Assembly (NCBI GenBank): GCA_900469475.1
Contig: UBXG01000004.1
Coordinates: forward strand, 116,054-180,053
Direction of reading: 5' to 3'
DNA from: Hyphomicrobiales bacterium
GTDB lineage: Bacteria > Pseudomonadota > Alphaproteobacteria > Rhizobiales > Rhizobiaceae
DNA: 64,000 nt
Part shown: positions 25,982-35,057 of the stretch, piece after piece
How the letters are laid out: every line of letters starts with the position of its first letter
Position numbering within the stretch: position 1 is the stretch's first letter
Notes under the pieces: generated by a model
Told to the model about the DNA's origin: nothing
The model's database searches: none
Seen by the model: only the letters and a program-made list of their open reading frames with translations
Position numbers and translations under genes: made by a program

Positions 25982-26815
25982 CTAGATATTCTGATCCATC
26001 GTTTCGGCCGGAATCTCGTCGGCACGATGGATGCGTACGACCACGGCCGGGACGCCGGCGACAGTGCAATGCGGCGGCACGGGTTTGACCACGACGCTGC
26101 CCGCGGCAACCTTGCTGAAGGCGCCGACTTCAATGTTGCCGAGGATCTTCGCGCCGGCGCCGATCATGACGCCGTGGCGGATCTTCGGGTGACGGTCGCC
26201 GCTTTCCTTGCCGGTGCCCCCAAGCGTGACGTTCTGCAGGATGGAGACCTCATCCTCGATGACGGCGGTTTCGCCGATGACGATGCCCGAGCCGTGGTCG
26301 AGCATGATCGAGGTGCCGATCTTCGCGGCCGGGTGAATATCCGGGCCGAAGACGAGCGAGGCGAGATTGGAGAGCCAGCTTGCGATTTCCTTGCGGCCCT
26401 CCGTCCAGAGCGCATGGGCGATACGGTGTGTCTGCAGGGCATGGAAGCCCTTCAGGTTCAGAAGCGCATGCAGATAGGTCGTGCAGGCGGGGTCACGTGT
26501 TCGCACTGCGAGAAGATCCGCTTCGGTCGCCTGCAGGATGGCAGGATATCGCACCAGCACGTCGGACAGCAGCGAAAGCATGTCGCCATGCTCGATCCTG
26601 ACAACGCAGAGCCGTGCCGCCAGTACGTTGGCAAGGCTTTCAGCATCGGAGTTTCCGCCAAGCAATTGCGCCCGCAGCAGAGGAGCGAGCGTCGGCTCGC
26701 GCGCAGCAAGCTCGGCTGCTTCGCAGCGGATCACATCCCAGACGTTTTCGGCTGGGGCAGGTATATCGCCGGCAACTGCCGTTCCTGGCTGGGGCATGAT
26801 CCAATCTCTCTGCAT
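25982..26815 (-). CDS. cysE: Serine O-acetyltransferase
   Basis: A 277-residue enzyme making O-acetylserine for cysteine synthesis. An N-terminal helical domain (VWDVIRCEAAELAAREP onward) is followed by the left-handed beta-helix of hexapeptide repeats: DIHPAAKIGTSIMLDHGSGI, VIGETAVIEDEVSILQNVTL and HPKIRHGVMIGAGAKILGNI. The catalytic His/Asp pair lies in the DHGSG region. ATG at 26815 is assigned, but the bases around it belong to an intergenic repeat and have no good ribosome site; an in-frame ATG at 26797 is the alternative. It follows the WD40 gene by 59 bases, most of them repeat. Confidence 0.93.
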   Translation of the reverse strand: MQRDWIMPQPGTAVAGDIPAPAENVWDVIRCEAAELAAREPTLAPLLRAQLLGGNSDAESLANVLAARLCVVRIEHGDMLSLLSDVLVRYPAILQATEADLLAVRTRDPACTTYLHALLNLKGFHALQTHRIAHALWTEGRKEIASWLSNLASLVFGPDIHPAAKIGTSIMLDHGSGIVIGETAVIEDEVSILQNVTLGGTGKESGDRHPKIRHGVMIGAGAKILGNIEVGAFSKVAAGSVVVKPVPPHCTVAGVPAVVVRIHRADEIPAETMDQNI

Positions 26816-26877
26816 CTCATTGTTTTCACGCAATTCCGGACGGAAAACCGCTGCGCATTTTTCCTGGAATTGCTTTA
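26812..26877. repeat. Rhizobial intergenic repeat (GCAATTCC family), copy 1
   Basis: A 44-base core (26830-26873) is bounded by the inverted pair GCAATTCC and GGAATTGC and differs at one base from 41000-41043. Similarity extends outward to about 26812. On the minus strand the element begins exactly at the TAA stop of the WD40 gene and runs up to the assigned cysE start. Confidence 0.85.
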
Positions 26878-27864
26878 ACCGGAGATATCCACAACACCGC
26901 AGTCGCCGGCTTCGGAGGCGAAGGCGAGCAACTTGCCGGACTTGCTCCAGCTCATCGATGTGATCGCACCCTTGCCCGGCCGGCGCAGAAGCGCTTCCTT
27001 GGCGTCGCCGATGCGAACCGCAAGGATCATACCATCGATGAAGCCGATGGCGAGGATATCCTCGACGGGATGGAATTTCACCGAGGTCGCCATTATGTTG
27101 GCGCGTGTGCCGAGCTCCAGCGGCGCCTTGCCCATCGGGCCATCCTTGCCCTGGAAGGGCCAGACGATCGCGGCCGGTGCGCCCGACGAGGCGAGCCACT
27201 TGCCTTTGTTTGACCAGGAGAGCGACTTCACCTTGGCGGGATAGCCGGTCATGCGCATGTGTCGGGCTTCAGCGCCGGGCTTCGCATCCATCTTCCAGCC
27301 GTGCAGGGCATTTTCCTGCATGGTCGTGACGATGAACTGGCCATCCGGCGAGAAGGTGACGCTGGTGTGGGCACCCTTCCATTCGAGATTGACCGGCGGG
27401 GCGCTCATGCCCACCCAATGCAGGGATACGCCGTTATAGCGGGCGACGGCGATCCTCAGGCCCTTGGGCGCGAAGGCGATGCCTTCGACCGTGCGCTCTT
27501 CCGGGAACTCTTTCGTCGTCCCGTCAGAGAGCCGTACGAAAGTACTCTTGCCATAGGAATAGGCGACGGCGCCTTGCGGGCCGGCTGCAAGCTGGCTGAT
27601 CCATTTGCGCGGCGCTTCGGCGAGCACCGTCGTGCTGCCGTCCGCGGCAATCCGGAGAACCTTGCCGTCCTCGCCGCCGGAAATCAGGCTCTCGCTATAG
27701 GGATCGCGGATGCAGGTCAGCATCCCCTGATGGGCTTCGGTTATCTTCTCGCCGCCTTCGAGGCGGTGGACTGCGCCGGCAGCGCTGGCGAAGAAGGGGG
27801 TGTCACCTAAAAATTCGACGGCCAGAACGTGGCCGTCGATATCAAGCGGAGCGACAGTCGGCAT
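26875..27864 (-). CDS. WD40 repeat (beta-propeller) protein coupled to the CobW gene
   Basis: A 329-residue protein made of WD40-like repeats without signal peptide. Repeats are recognisable as CIRDPYSESLISGGEDGKVL, IAFAPKGLRIAVARYNGVSL, SVTFSPDGQFIVTTMQENAL, SLSWSNKGKWLASSGAPAAI and SMSWSKSGKLLAFASEAG. Its ATG overlaps the stop of the CobW gene as TGATG, so it is translated by coupling. It probably serves as a protein-binding scaffold for the metallochaperone; in Rhizobiales the pair seems regular, but the role is unknown. The stop codon lies at the edge of a repeat element. Confidence 0.88.
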   Translation of the reverse strand: MPTVAPLDIDGHVLAVEFLGDTPFFASAAGAVHRLEGGEKITEAHQGMLTCIRDPYSESLISGGEDGKVLRIAADGSTTVLAEAPRKWISQLAAGPQGAVAYSYGKSTFVRLSDGTTKEFPEERTVEGIAFAPKGLRIAVARYNGVSLHWVGMSAPPVNLEWKGAHTSVTFSPDGQFIVTTMQENALHGWKMDAKPGAEARHMRMTGYPAKVKSLSWSNKGKWLASSGAPAAIVWPFQGKDGPMGKAPLELGTRANIMATSVKFHPVEDILAIGFIDGMILAVRIGDAKEALLRRPGKGAITSMSWSKSGKLLAFASEAGDCGVVDISG

Positions 27865-28958
27865 CAGGCAGACGCCTCGCACGCCTTGAAGCTGGCTTCC
27901 AGCTTTTCGCGGTCGAGCTCGCGGCCGATGAAGACGAGGCGGCTTTCATGCTTCTCGCCGTCCTTCCAGGGGCGCTGGTGATCGCCTTCGATGATCATGT
28001 GGACGCCCTGAACGACGTAGCGTTCCGGATCGTCCTTGAAGGCGATGATGCCCTTGAGGCGGAGGATATTCGGGCCTTGGGTCTGCGTGACCTTCTGGAT
28101 CCAGGGGAAGAAGCGCTCGGCATTCATTTCGCCGCCGCGCAGCGAAACCGACTGCACGGTGACATCGTGGATCGGCGAAGGCGCGTGGTGGTGATGATGG
28201 TCGTGATCGTGATCATGGTGGTGATGATCGTGGTCATGATCATGATGGTGGTGGTGATCATGATCGCAATCCGGGCCGCAGACATGATCCTCATGGCCGT
28301 GCTCGAGGAAATGCGGGTCGTTCTCGAGCGCGCGTTCCAGGTTGAAGGCGCCCTGGTTCAGGACACGGGCAAGATCGACGCCGGAGCGGGTCGTCTTGTA
28401 GACGCGGGCGGCCGGGTTGATCGCGTGGACGATGTCCTCGATCTGGGCCAGCTCTTCCGGCGTCACGAGATCCGACTTGTTGATGACGACGACGTCGGCA
28501 AAGGCGATCTGGTCTTCGGCTTCGCGGCTGTCCTTTAGTCGCAGCGGCAGGTGCTTGGCGTCGACGAGCGCGACGACGGCATCAAGCTCGGTCTTGGCGC
28601 GGACATCGTCGTCCATGAAAAAGGTCTGGGCGACCGGAACCGGATCGGCAAGGCCTGTCGTTTCGACGATGATGCCGTCAAAGCGGCCGGGACGGCGCAT
28701 CAGGCCTTCGACGACGCGGATCAGGTCGCCGCGAACGGTGCAGCAGACGCAGCCATTGTTCATTTCGTAGATTTCTTCGTCCGACTCGACGATCAGGTCG
28801 TTGTCGATGCCGATCTCGCCGAACTCGTTGACGATGACGGCGTATTTCTTGCCGTGATTTTCCGAAAGGATGCGGTTCAGCAGCGTCGTCTTGCCGGCGC
28901 CGAGATAGCCGGTGAGAACGGTGACGGGAACGGGCTTTTGCGTGGCTGTTTCGGTCAT
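27864..28958 (-). CDS. CobW/COG0523 family GTPase with His-rich metal-binding stretch
   Basis: A 364-residue G3E GTPase, a metal chaperone. Walker A is GYLGAGKTT (17-25), the metal-binding CxCC is GCVCC (69-73), and the guanine motif NKSD is at 160-163. A histidine/aspartate-rich run at about 219-258 follows, with over twenty His, then the C-terminal CobW_C domain (ESRLVFIGRELD). The His stretch and the coupling to a WD40 gene fit a zinc-responsive chaperone rather than a cobalamin-pathway enzyme, as no cob genes are near. A Zur-like palindrome lies about 93 bases upstream. Metal identity is inferred, not shown. Confidence 0.92.
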   Translation of the reverse strand: MTETATQKPVPVTVLTGYLGAGKTTLLNRILSENHGKKYAVIVNEFGEIGIDNDLIVESDEEIYEMNNGCVCCTVRGDLIRVVEGLMRRPGRFDGIIVETTGLADPVPVAQTFFMDDDVRAKTELDAVVALVDAKHLPLRLKDSREAEDQIAFADVVVINKSDLVTPEELAQIEDIVHAINPAARVYKTTRSGVDLARVLNQGAFNLERALENDPHFLEHGHEDHVCGPDCDHDHHHHHDHDHDHHHHDHDHDHHHHHAPSPIHDVTVQSVSLRGGEMNAERFFPWIQKVTQTQGPNILRLKGIIAFKDDPERYVVQGVHMIIEGDHQRPWKDGEKHESRLVFIGRELDREKLEASFKACEASA

Positions 28959-29050
28959 GGGAGCCTCGAAATATGGAAGGTTGCCCCGGGGAGCAGATAT
29001 TGGTCGGGTTCCATATAAGGAGTTGGAGACGTCAGTTCAAAGGCTTTTGT

Positions 29051-29067
29051 ATGTTATAAGATCACAT
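29051..29067. promoter_or_regulatory. Zur-box-like inverted repeat upstream of the CobW-WD40 operon
   Basis: ATGTTATAAGATCACAT has half-sites ATGTTATAA and, read on the other strand, ATGTGATCT, which agree at six of nine positions. Alphaproteobacterial Zur boxes centre on ATGTTATA...TATAACAT, so the left half is very close and the right half degenerate. It sits in an AT-rich patch before the minus-strand operon, where a promoter is expected. Confidence 0.4.
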
Positions 29068-29098
29068 TGGATTGCGGAGAGGCGATTTGACGGCATAG

Positions 29099-29890
29099 TC
29101 ACGACAGCGTCGACACATCGAAGCGGTCGACATCTTCAAGCAGTTCGACGAGACCTTTGACAGAGTGCGAGATCAGCCGTTCACCCTTCTCCGCCGTTGC
29201 GACGCCGGCATTGCCGGCGACACCTTGTGCGCTCAGATCGGACATCTTCCAGCCGAAAGCGTGAGGGCCGTAGGCGCGCAGATGTTTGAAGCCCTTGATA
29301 AACTCGGATTGACGCGATGGGAAATTCGCCGCCTTCGACATGTCCACCTTCTCCGGATGGAGGGCTAGCATAACCGATGTCTCGATATCGCCGCCGTGAA
29401 TGTCGATGGCCTTGTCGTCCGGCGAGATCAGCCCGTCCGGCACGCCGAAACGCGTCCAGCTGGTGGCGACCGCCAGCATGTCGAAGCGCACGCGCGCTTC
29501 CGTCGCCACGATGGTCATCAGCGGCGAGTTGCCGCCATGGGCGTTCAGCATGACGAATTTACGAATGCCGAGATTGTTCATCTTCTCGGCAATGCCGAGC
29601 CACCGCCGAACAGCTTCGTCAAAAGCCAACGTCCGCGTACCGACGACATCCATATGCTCGATGGAATAGCCAACCGGCTCGACGGCGAGAAAGGTGACCG
29701 GCAGGTTTGCCGGCAAGGCAACCTTGAGACGCGAGACGATTCCTCCCGCGATGAGCGCGTCGGTTTCGAACGGCAAATGTGGGCCGTGTTGCTCATAGGC
29801 GCCAAGTGGCAGTACGGCGATCCATTTTCTTCGCTCTTCGGGCGTCAATGTTTCATCATTGTCATCGAAACATGGCAAAGGATGCGCCAT
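29099..29890 (-). CDS. Creatininase family amidohydrolase
   Basis: A 263-residue metal-dependent hydrolase. Family blocks are PLGAYEQHGPHLPFETD near residue 28 (Glu and His metal ligands), MLNAHGGNSPL near 114 and DIHGGDIETSVMLA near 165. Such enzymes hydrolyse cyclic amides (creatinine) or process pyrimidine/pterin intermediates and peptides in cofactor pathways; nothing adjacent decides among these. It is divergent from a MarR gene with 86 bases between, containing a small palindrome, so the regulator may control it. Confidence 0.88.
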   Translation of the reverse strand: MAHPLPCFDDNDETLTPEERRKWIAVLPLGAYEQHGPHLPFETDALIAGGIVSRLKVALPANLPVTFLAVEPVGYSIEHMDVVGTRTLAFDEAVRRWLGIAEKMNNLGIRKFVMLNAHGGNSPLMTIVATEARVRFDMLAVATSWTRFGVPDGLISPDDKAIDIHGGDIETSVMLALHPEKVDMSKAANFPSRQSEFIKGFKHLRAYGPHAFGWKMSDLSAQGVAGNAGVATAEKGERLISHSVKGLVELLEDVDRFDVSTLS

Positions 29891-29931
29891 CTGAGGATGT
29901 ACCTCTTGTTTATGTCAGTAACCTGCGCAAT

Positions 29932-29947
29932 GTCATAGCGTGATGAC
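29932..29947. promoter_or_regulatory. Small palindrome between the divergent creatininase and MarR genes
   Basis: GTCAT (29932-29936) and ATGAC (29943-29947) form a perfect inverted pair around six bases, and a further TATGTCA copy lies at 29911. Placement in the 86-base shared upstream region suits a MarR-type operator. The short half-sites make chance possible. Confidence 0.3.
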
Positions 29948-29976
29948 TTAGCGGCGAAAAGGTCAACGGAATCACG

Positions 29977-30489
29977 ATGGGCAAAAAGAACAAGGTCGGG
30001 AAGAAAAGTAAGTCAGGTAAGAAGAAGGATCACCGGGACTACACGCTTGCCGATCTGTCGCCGGCCTTGACGCAGGCGGCGCGGTCCATGCGCACGGTGA
30101 TAACGCGCAGCCTGACGGCGAGCGGCCTCTATGCCGGACAGGACGGTGTCATTCTTGCCCTGGCGGCAAGCGATGGTCTTCCGGCCGGTACGCTGGCCCA
30201 GAAGCTCGGCGTCAAGGCGCCGACGATGACGCGCACGATTGGCCGCATGGAGGCGCAAGGCTTTGTCGAACGGCGGCCGGATGCCGACGATGCCCGCCTG
30301 ACCAAGGTCTATCTGACGGAAGCAGGGCGAAACAGCGTCAGTGAGATCGAAAGTTCGGCGGCAAGCTGCGATGAGCTTGCGACCCGCGGCTTCTCGGAAA
30401 AAGACATCCGCTCGCTTGTGCGCCTGCTTAAGACGATCGAGCATAATCTCCAGGCCGGCGACGATGGCGAGGATGAAGACGAATTCTGA
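29977..30489 (+). CDS. MarR family transcriptional regulator with Lys-rich N-terminal tail
   Basis: A 170-residue winged-helix regulator. The helix-turn-helix LAQKLGVKAPTMTRTIGRMEAQGFV and wing RRPDADDARLTKVYLTEAG are typical. An unusual lysine-rich head (MGKKNKVGKKSKSGKKKD, 18 residues) precedes the domain and an acidic tail (DDGEDEDEF) ends it. The basic head may add non-specific DNA affinity. Divergent from the creatininase gene. Confidence 0.9.
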   Translation: MGKKNKVGKKSKSGKKKDHRDYTLADLSPALTQAARSMRTVITRSLTASGLYAGQDGVILALAASDGLPAGTLAQKLGVKAPTMTRTIGRMEAQGFVERRPDADDARLTKVYLTEAGRNSVSEIESSAASCDELATRGFSEKDIRSLVRLLKTIEHNLQAGDDGEDEDEF

Positions 30490-30607
30490 GAATCCTCGAG
30501 AATTCGTGTTGCGCGGCGTGATTAAAGCTTTTAATTAAAGATTTTAAATTCCGGAATCGTAAAACGAACGGGATATGTTACGGCTGCGTTTCACGGGGAG
30601 GGCGCGC

Positions 30608-31627
30608 GTGGCGCAAAAGATAAAGCTTTCTACAATTGCGGAAACGCTGGGCATTTCAACGGCAACGGTATCTCTGGCCTTACGCGACAGCCCATTGGTT
30701 GCGGTCAATACCCGCGAGAAGATCAAGGACCAGGCCCGCGCGCTGGGCTATATCTACAATCGCCGAGCGGCGAGTCTGAGGACATCCCGATCGGGCATCA
30801 TCGGTGTCGTCGTACATGACATCATGAACCCCTTCTACGGGGAAATCCTGAAGGCGATCGAAAGCGAGCTCGATCGCAGCCGCCACACCTTCATCCTTTC
30901 CAATCACTATGATTCCGTCGAAAAGCAGCGGACCTTCATCGAGACACTGCTGCAGCTCGGTGGCGACGGTGTCATCATGTCGCCGGCGATCGGGACGCCG
31001 CCGGAGGATTTCGAGCTGGCTGAAGAAAACGGCATGCCGGCCATCCTCGTCGCGCGACAGATCGAAGCGCTGGATCTGCCGACCTTTCGTGGTGACGACA
31101 GCTACGGGATCTCCCTTGCGACCAATCATCTCATCAGCCTTGGCCACCGCTCCATAGCGATGATCGGTGGCACCGATCAGACTTCGACGGGGCGCGACCG
31201 CTATCAGGGCTATGTGAATGCGCTGCGCAAGGCGGCCATCGAGGTCGATCCCAATCTGCGTATTCCCGGCGCACGTTCCAAGCAGGGCGGCTTCGAGGCG
31301 GCAGTGCATTTCCTGTCGCTGCCGCAGAAGCCGACGGCCGCCGTCTGCTGGAATGACCTGGTCGCCATCGGTCTCATGAACGGCATTTCGCGCGCTGGCC
31401 TCGTTCCCGGGCGAGACATTTCGGTCACCGGCTACGACGATCTGGAGGAGGCGGCGATCGCAACGCCGGCGCTGACCACCGTCTGGAATGGTCAGGCCGA
31501 GGTCGGAAGGCTTGCAGCGCGCGCGCTTTTGGATAGGCTGGCGGGAAGCCATGAACCGGACGGTATTCATCTGATCAAGCCGGAAATGCGTATCCGCCAA
31601 TCGACGGCGCCTTATAAAGCTCGCTAG
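30608..31627 (+). CDS. LacI family transcriptional regulator
   Basis: A 339-residue repressor. The headpiece reads KLSTIAETLGISTATVSLAL (helix-turn-helix), followed by the hinge region near YNRRAASLRTSRSG and a periplasmic-binding-like effector domain (IIGVVVHDIMNPFYGEILKA). GTG at 30608 is chosen because GGGGAGG is five bases upstream; an in-frame ATG at 30575 has no site. The upstream stretch 30522-30550 is very AT-rich with short palindromes (AAAGCTTT, TTTAATTAAA) and may be its own operator and promoter. A hydroxyacid dehydrogenase follows by 42 bases, probably in the same operon. Confidence 0.93.
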   Translation: MAQKIKLSTIAETLGISTATVSLALRDSPLVAVNTREKIKDQARALGYIYNRRAASLRTSRSGIIGVVVHDIMNPFYGEILKAIESELDRSRHTFILSNHYDSVEKQRTFIETLLQLGGDGVIMSPAIGTPPEDFELAEENGMPAILVARQIEALDLPTFRGDDSYGISLATNHLISLGHRSIAMIGGTDQTSTGRDRYQGYVNALRKAAIEVDPNLRIPGARSKQGGFEAAVHFLSLPQKPTAAVCWNDLVAIGLMNGISRAGLVPGRDISVTGYDDLEEAAIATPALTTVWNGQAEVGRLAARALLDRLAGSHEPDGIHLIKPEMRIRQSTAPYKAR

Positions 31628-31669
31628 CAGCGGTTCGGCGCCGAACTGTCTCTCAAGAGGAAAGAATCT

Positions 31670-32638
31670 ATGTCCGATAGTCGCATCGCCGTCCTCGTTC
31701 CGGGGAAGATACACCCGCGTGTCCTCGAAAGGCTCGGAAAACAGTTCGATATCGTTTCCGCCGAACGCGATGGCGGTGCGAAGGTTGATGCGGAAACCGC
31801 GGCCCGCATCCGCGGCGTTGCCGTTGCAGGCAGCTTCGATGCCGGCTGGATCGATGCCTTTCCGAATGTCGAAGTCATCGCCAATTTCGGCGTCGGCTAT
31901 GATGGCGTAGACGTCAAGCACGCTGCCTCGAAGGGGATCGTCGTTACCAATACGCCTGACGTCCTGAACGACGAGGTCGCCGATACCGCGATCGCCTTGC
32001 TCCTGAACACGCTGCGGCAGTTTCCGAAGGCGGAGACCTGGCTGCGTGAAGGGCGCTGGGCGAAGGAAGGGGCGTTTCCGCTCTCTCCCTTTTCGATGAG
32101 AGGACGCCGCATCGGCATCAACGGTCTCGGCCGCATCGGCCTGGAAATCGCGAGAAGGCTGGAGCCGTTCAAGGTGAAGATCGGCTATCACACGCGCACG
32201 CCGCGCGATTCGCTGCCCTATGACTACTATCCAACGCTGCTGGAGATGGCGCAGTCGGTGGACACGCTGATTTCGATCGTGCCGAAGACGCCGGAGACGC
32301 ACAAGGTCATCAATGCGGACATCCTCTCGGCGCTTGGGCCGCAAGGTGTGTTCATCAATGTCGGCCGCGGCTGGTCCGTCGATGACGATGCGCTGATAAC
32401 GGCCCTCGGCAATGGAACACTTGGCGCTGCCGGTCTCGACGTCTTCTACGACGAACCGAATGTCCCAGCCGGATATCTCTCGCTGACCAATGTTTCGCTG
32501 CTGCCGCATGTGGCCTCGGCCTCGGTGCCGACGCGCGATGCCATGGCCGATCTTGTTGCCGACAACGTCATCGAATGGTTCGCTAAGGGTGAGCCTGTGA
32601 CGCCGGTGCCGGAAACGCCGGTCAAGCCGCGAGGCTGA
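31670..32638 (+). CDS. D-2-hydroxyacid dehydrogenase (glyoxylate/hydroxypyruvate reductase-like)
   Basis: A 322-residue NAD(P)H-dependent dehydrogenase. The nucleotide-binding motif is GINGLGRIGLEIARRL (GxGxxG) near residue 149, with catalytic Arg in INVGRGWSVDDDAL, Glu in FYDEPNVP and His in LLPHVASAS. The acceptor is an alpha-keto acid such as glyoxylate, hydroxypyruvate or 2-ketogluconate. It follows the LacI gene closely, so that repressor may respond to the related sugar acid. Its stop abuts the stop of the convergent amidotransferase with no base between. Confidence 0.9.
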   Translation: MSDSRIAVLVPGKIHPRVLERLGKQFDIVSAERDGGAKVDAETAARIRGVAVAGSFDAGWIDAFPNVEVIANFGVGYDGVDVKHAASKGIVVTNTPDVLNDEVADTAIALLLNTLRQFPKAETWLREGRWAKEGAFPLSPFSMRGRRIGINGLGRIGLEIARRLEPFKVKIGYHTRTPRDSLPYDYYPTLLEMAQSVDTLISIVPKTPETHKVINADILSALGPQGVFINVGRGWSVDDDALITALGNGTLGAAGLDVFYDEPNVPAGYLSLTNVSLLPHVASASVPTRDAMADLVADNVIEWFAKGEPVTPVPETPVKPRG

Positions 32639-33427
32639 TCAGACGGCTTTTTGCTGATACGGAGCGGCCGCAGGTCGCTCCTTGCTCGCAGCATAGTCGC
32701 GCACCGCATCGCCGAAGGCGGTGAAGAGCTTCAATGATGGGGAATCCGTCTCCGCCCAATATTCCGGGTGCCATTGCACGCCGACGGCAAAGGCCTTGGC
32801 GCCGATAACGGAGACGGCCTCGATCGTGCCGTCTTCCGCGAGTGCCTCCACCTGCAGTCTCGGTGCCGTATCGGCGATCGCCTGGCGATGCAGCGAATTG
32901 ACGCGCACTTCACCCGACCCAACGGCACGGGCGATGCAGGAGCCTTCCTTGACGAAAACGCTCTGGCGGATCGAATACATGGTATCGCGATCGACATTCG
33001 GCGGCTTGCGGTGATCCCAGATGCCCGGCTGGTCCTGGATTTCGCTGGCAAGCGTGCCGCCGAGCGCGACGTTCAGCTCCTGAATGCCGCGGCAGATAGC
33101 AAGCATCGGAATGGCGCGGTCGATCGCGCGGCGGATGAGCGGCAGCGATGTCGCGTCGCGCGCCGGATCGAAGGGGCCGTCGCTGTCCTTTGCCTCTTTT
33201 CCATAGAGAGACGGATGCACATTGGTCGCCGAACCGGAAACGAGCAGCCCGTCCACCCGGTCGAGAATGGCGTCCGCCTCGTTGCCGTCCTCCAGCGCGG
33301 GAACGATCAGTGCCATCAATCCCGCAGCCTTCACGGCAGCGCGTACATATTGCAGCTGCACCGCATGCCAGCTGGTGCCATCGAACTCGCGGATATCGGC
33401 GGGAATAGCGATGATCGGTCTGGGCAT
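32639..33427 (-). CDS. Class I glutamine amidotransferase-like hydrolase (gamma-glutamyl-GABA hydrolase type)
   Basis: A 262-residue protein of the peptidase C26 family. The nucleophile Cys112 is in AICRGIQELNVALGG, and His220 and Glu222 in VQWHPEYW complete the triad. Relatives hydrolyse gamma-glutamyl-GABA (PuuD) or other gamma-glutamyl amides; no other putrescine-pathway gene of the Puu type is beside it, so I leave the substrate open. ATG at 33427 fits the conserved PRPIIAIPADIR start; the open frame upstream is not coding. Convergent with the dehydrogenase gene. Confidence 0.9.
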   Translation of the reverse strand: MPRPIIAIPADIREFDGTSWHAVQLQYVRAAVKAAGLMALIVPALEDGNEADAILDRVDGLLVSGSATNVHPSLYGKEAKDSDGPFDPARDATSLPLIRRAIDRAIPMLAICRGIQELNVALGGTLASEIQDQPGIWDHRKPPNVDRDTMYSIRQSVFVKEGSCIARAVGSGEVRVNSLHRQAIADTAPRLQVEALAEDGTIEAVSVIGAKAFAVGVQWHPEYWAETDSPSLKLFTAFGDAVRDYAASKERPAAAPYQQKAV

Positions 33428-33674
33428 TCGAGGCTCCGGCAAGGGCGAAACGGTTGTATGGTAGGACCTCTGGACGATCACGATGTCAATCCAAAGGCAT
33501 GTTATCCACGTCACGAATCTACGCGAAGACGGCGCAGGCAGCAACGTGCAGCGGCGTCCAAAGGCTTTGTTTCCCTTCGTCATGCGGATGTACAGGAATC
33601 GCCATAATGCGGTGTAAGAGAGCTAACTTGAAAGACTGGGTGCGGCGTGGTTAGTTCCATCGCTTGCGCCGTGA

Positions 33675-34829
<1,155 letters not shown>

Positions 34830-35057
34830 TCGTATTTCATAAGTCTTCGGCGATATATCGTTCCTTTATTAGTGATCTAACATCATATCAACGTGAACGT
34901 GTACCGAGAATCATTATGCCAGCGTGATGCTGGGCACAGTCGAGCTTCCATTTAAACTGCCGCTTTGAGTGGAAAATCTTTCCGGACGGGCCCAGTTCGG
35001 GCAAGTAAATTTTAAAGGGTTTCCACTACGGTGTCCGCCGCATCAGGGGAAGTCTGA

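Noticed and set aside
28193..28270. Tandem-like GTGGTGATGATC repeats resembling a short repeat array
   Set aside because: They are codons for the His/Asp-rich stretch of the CobW protein, in frame and without spacers, so not a CRISPR array or regulatory repeat.
30680..32509. 609-residue open frame on the minus strand opposite the LacI and dehydrogenase genes
   Set aside because: Same reasoning: antisense to two clear genes, Arg/Asp/His-rich composition without domains.
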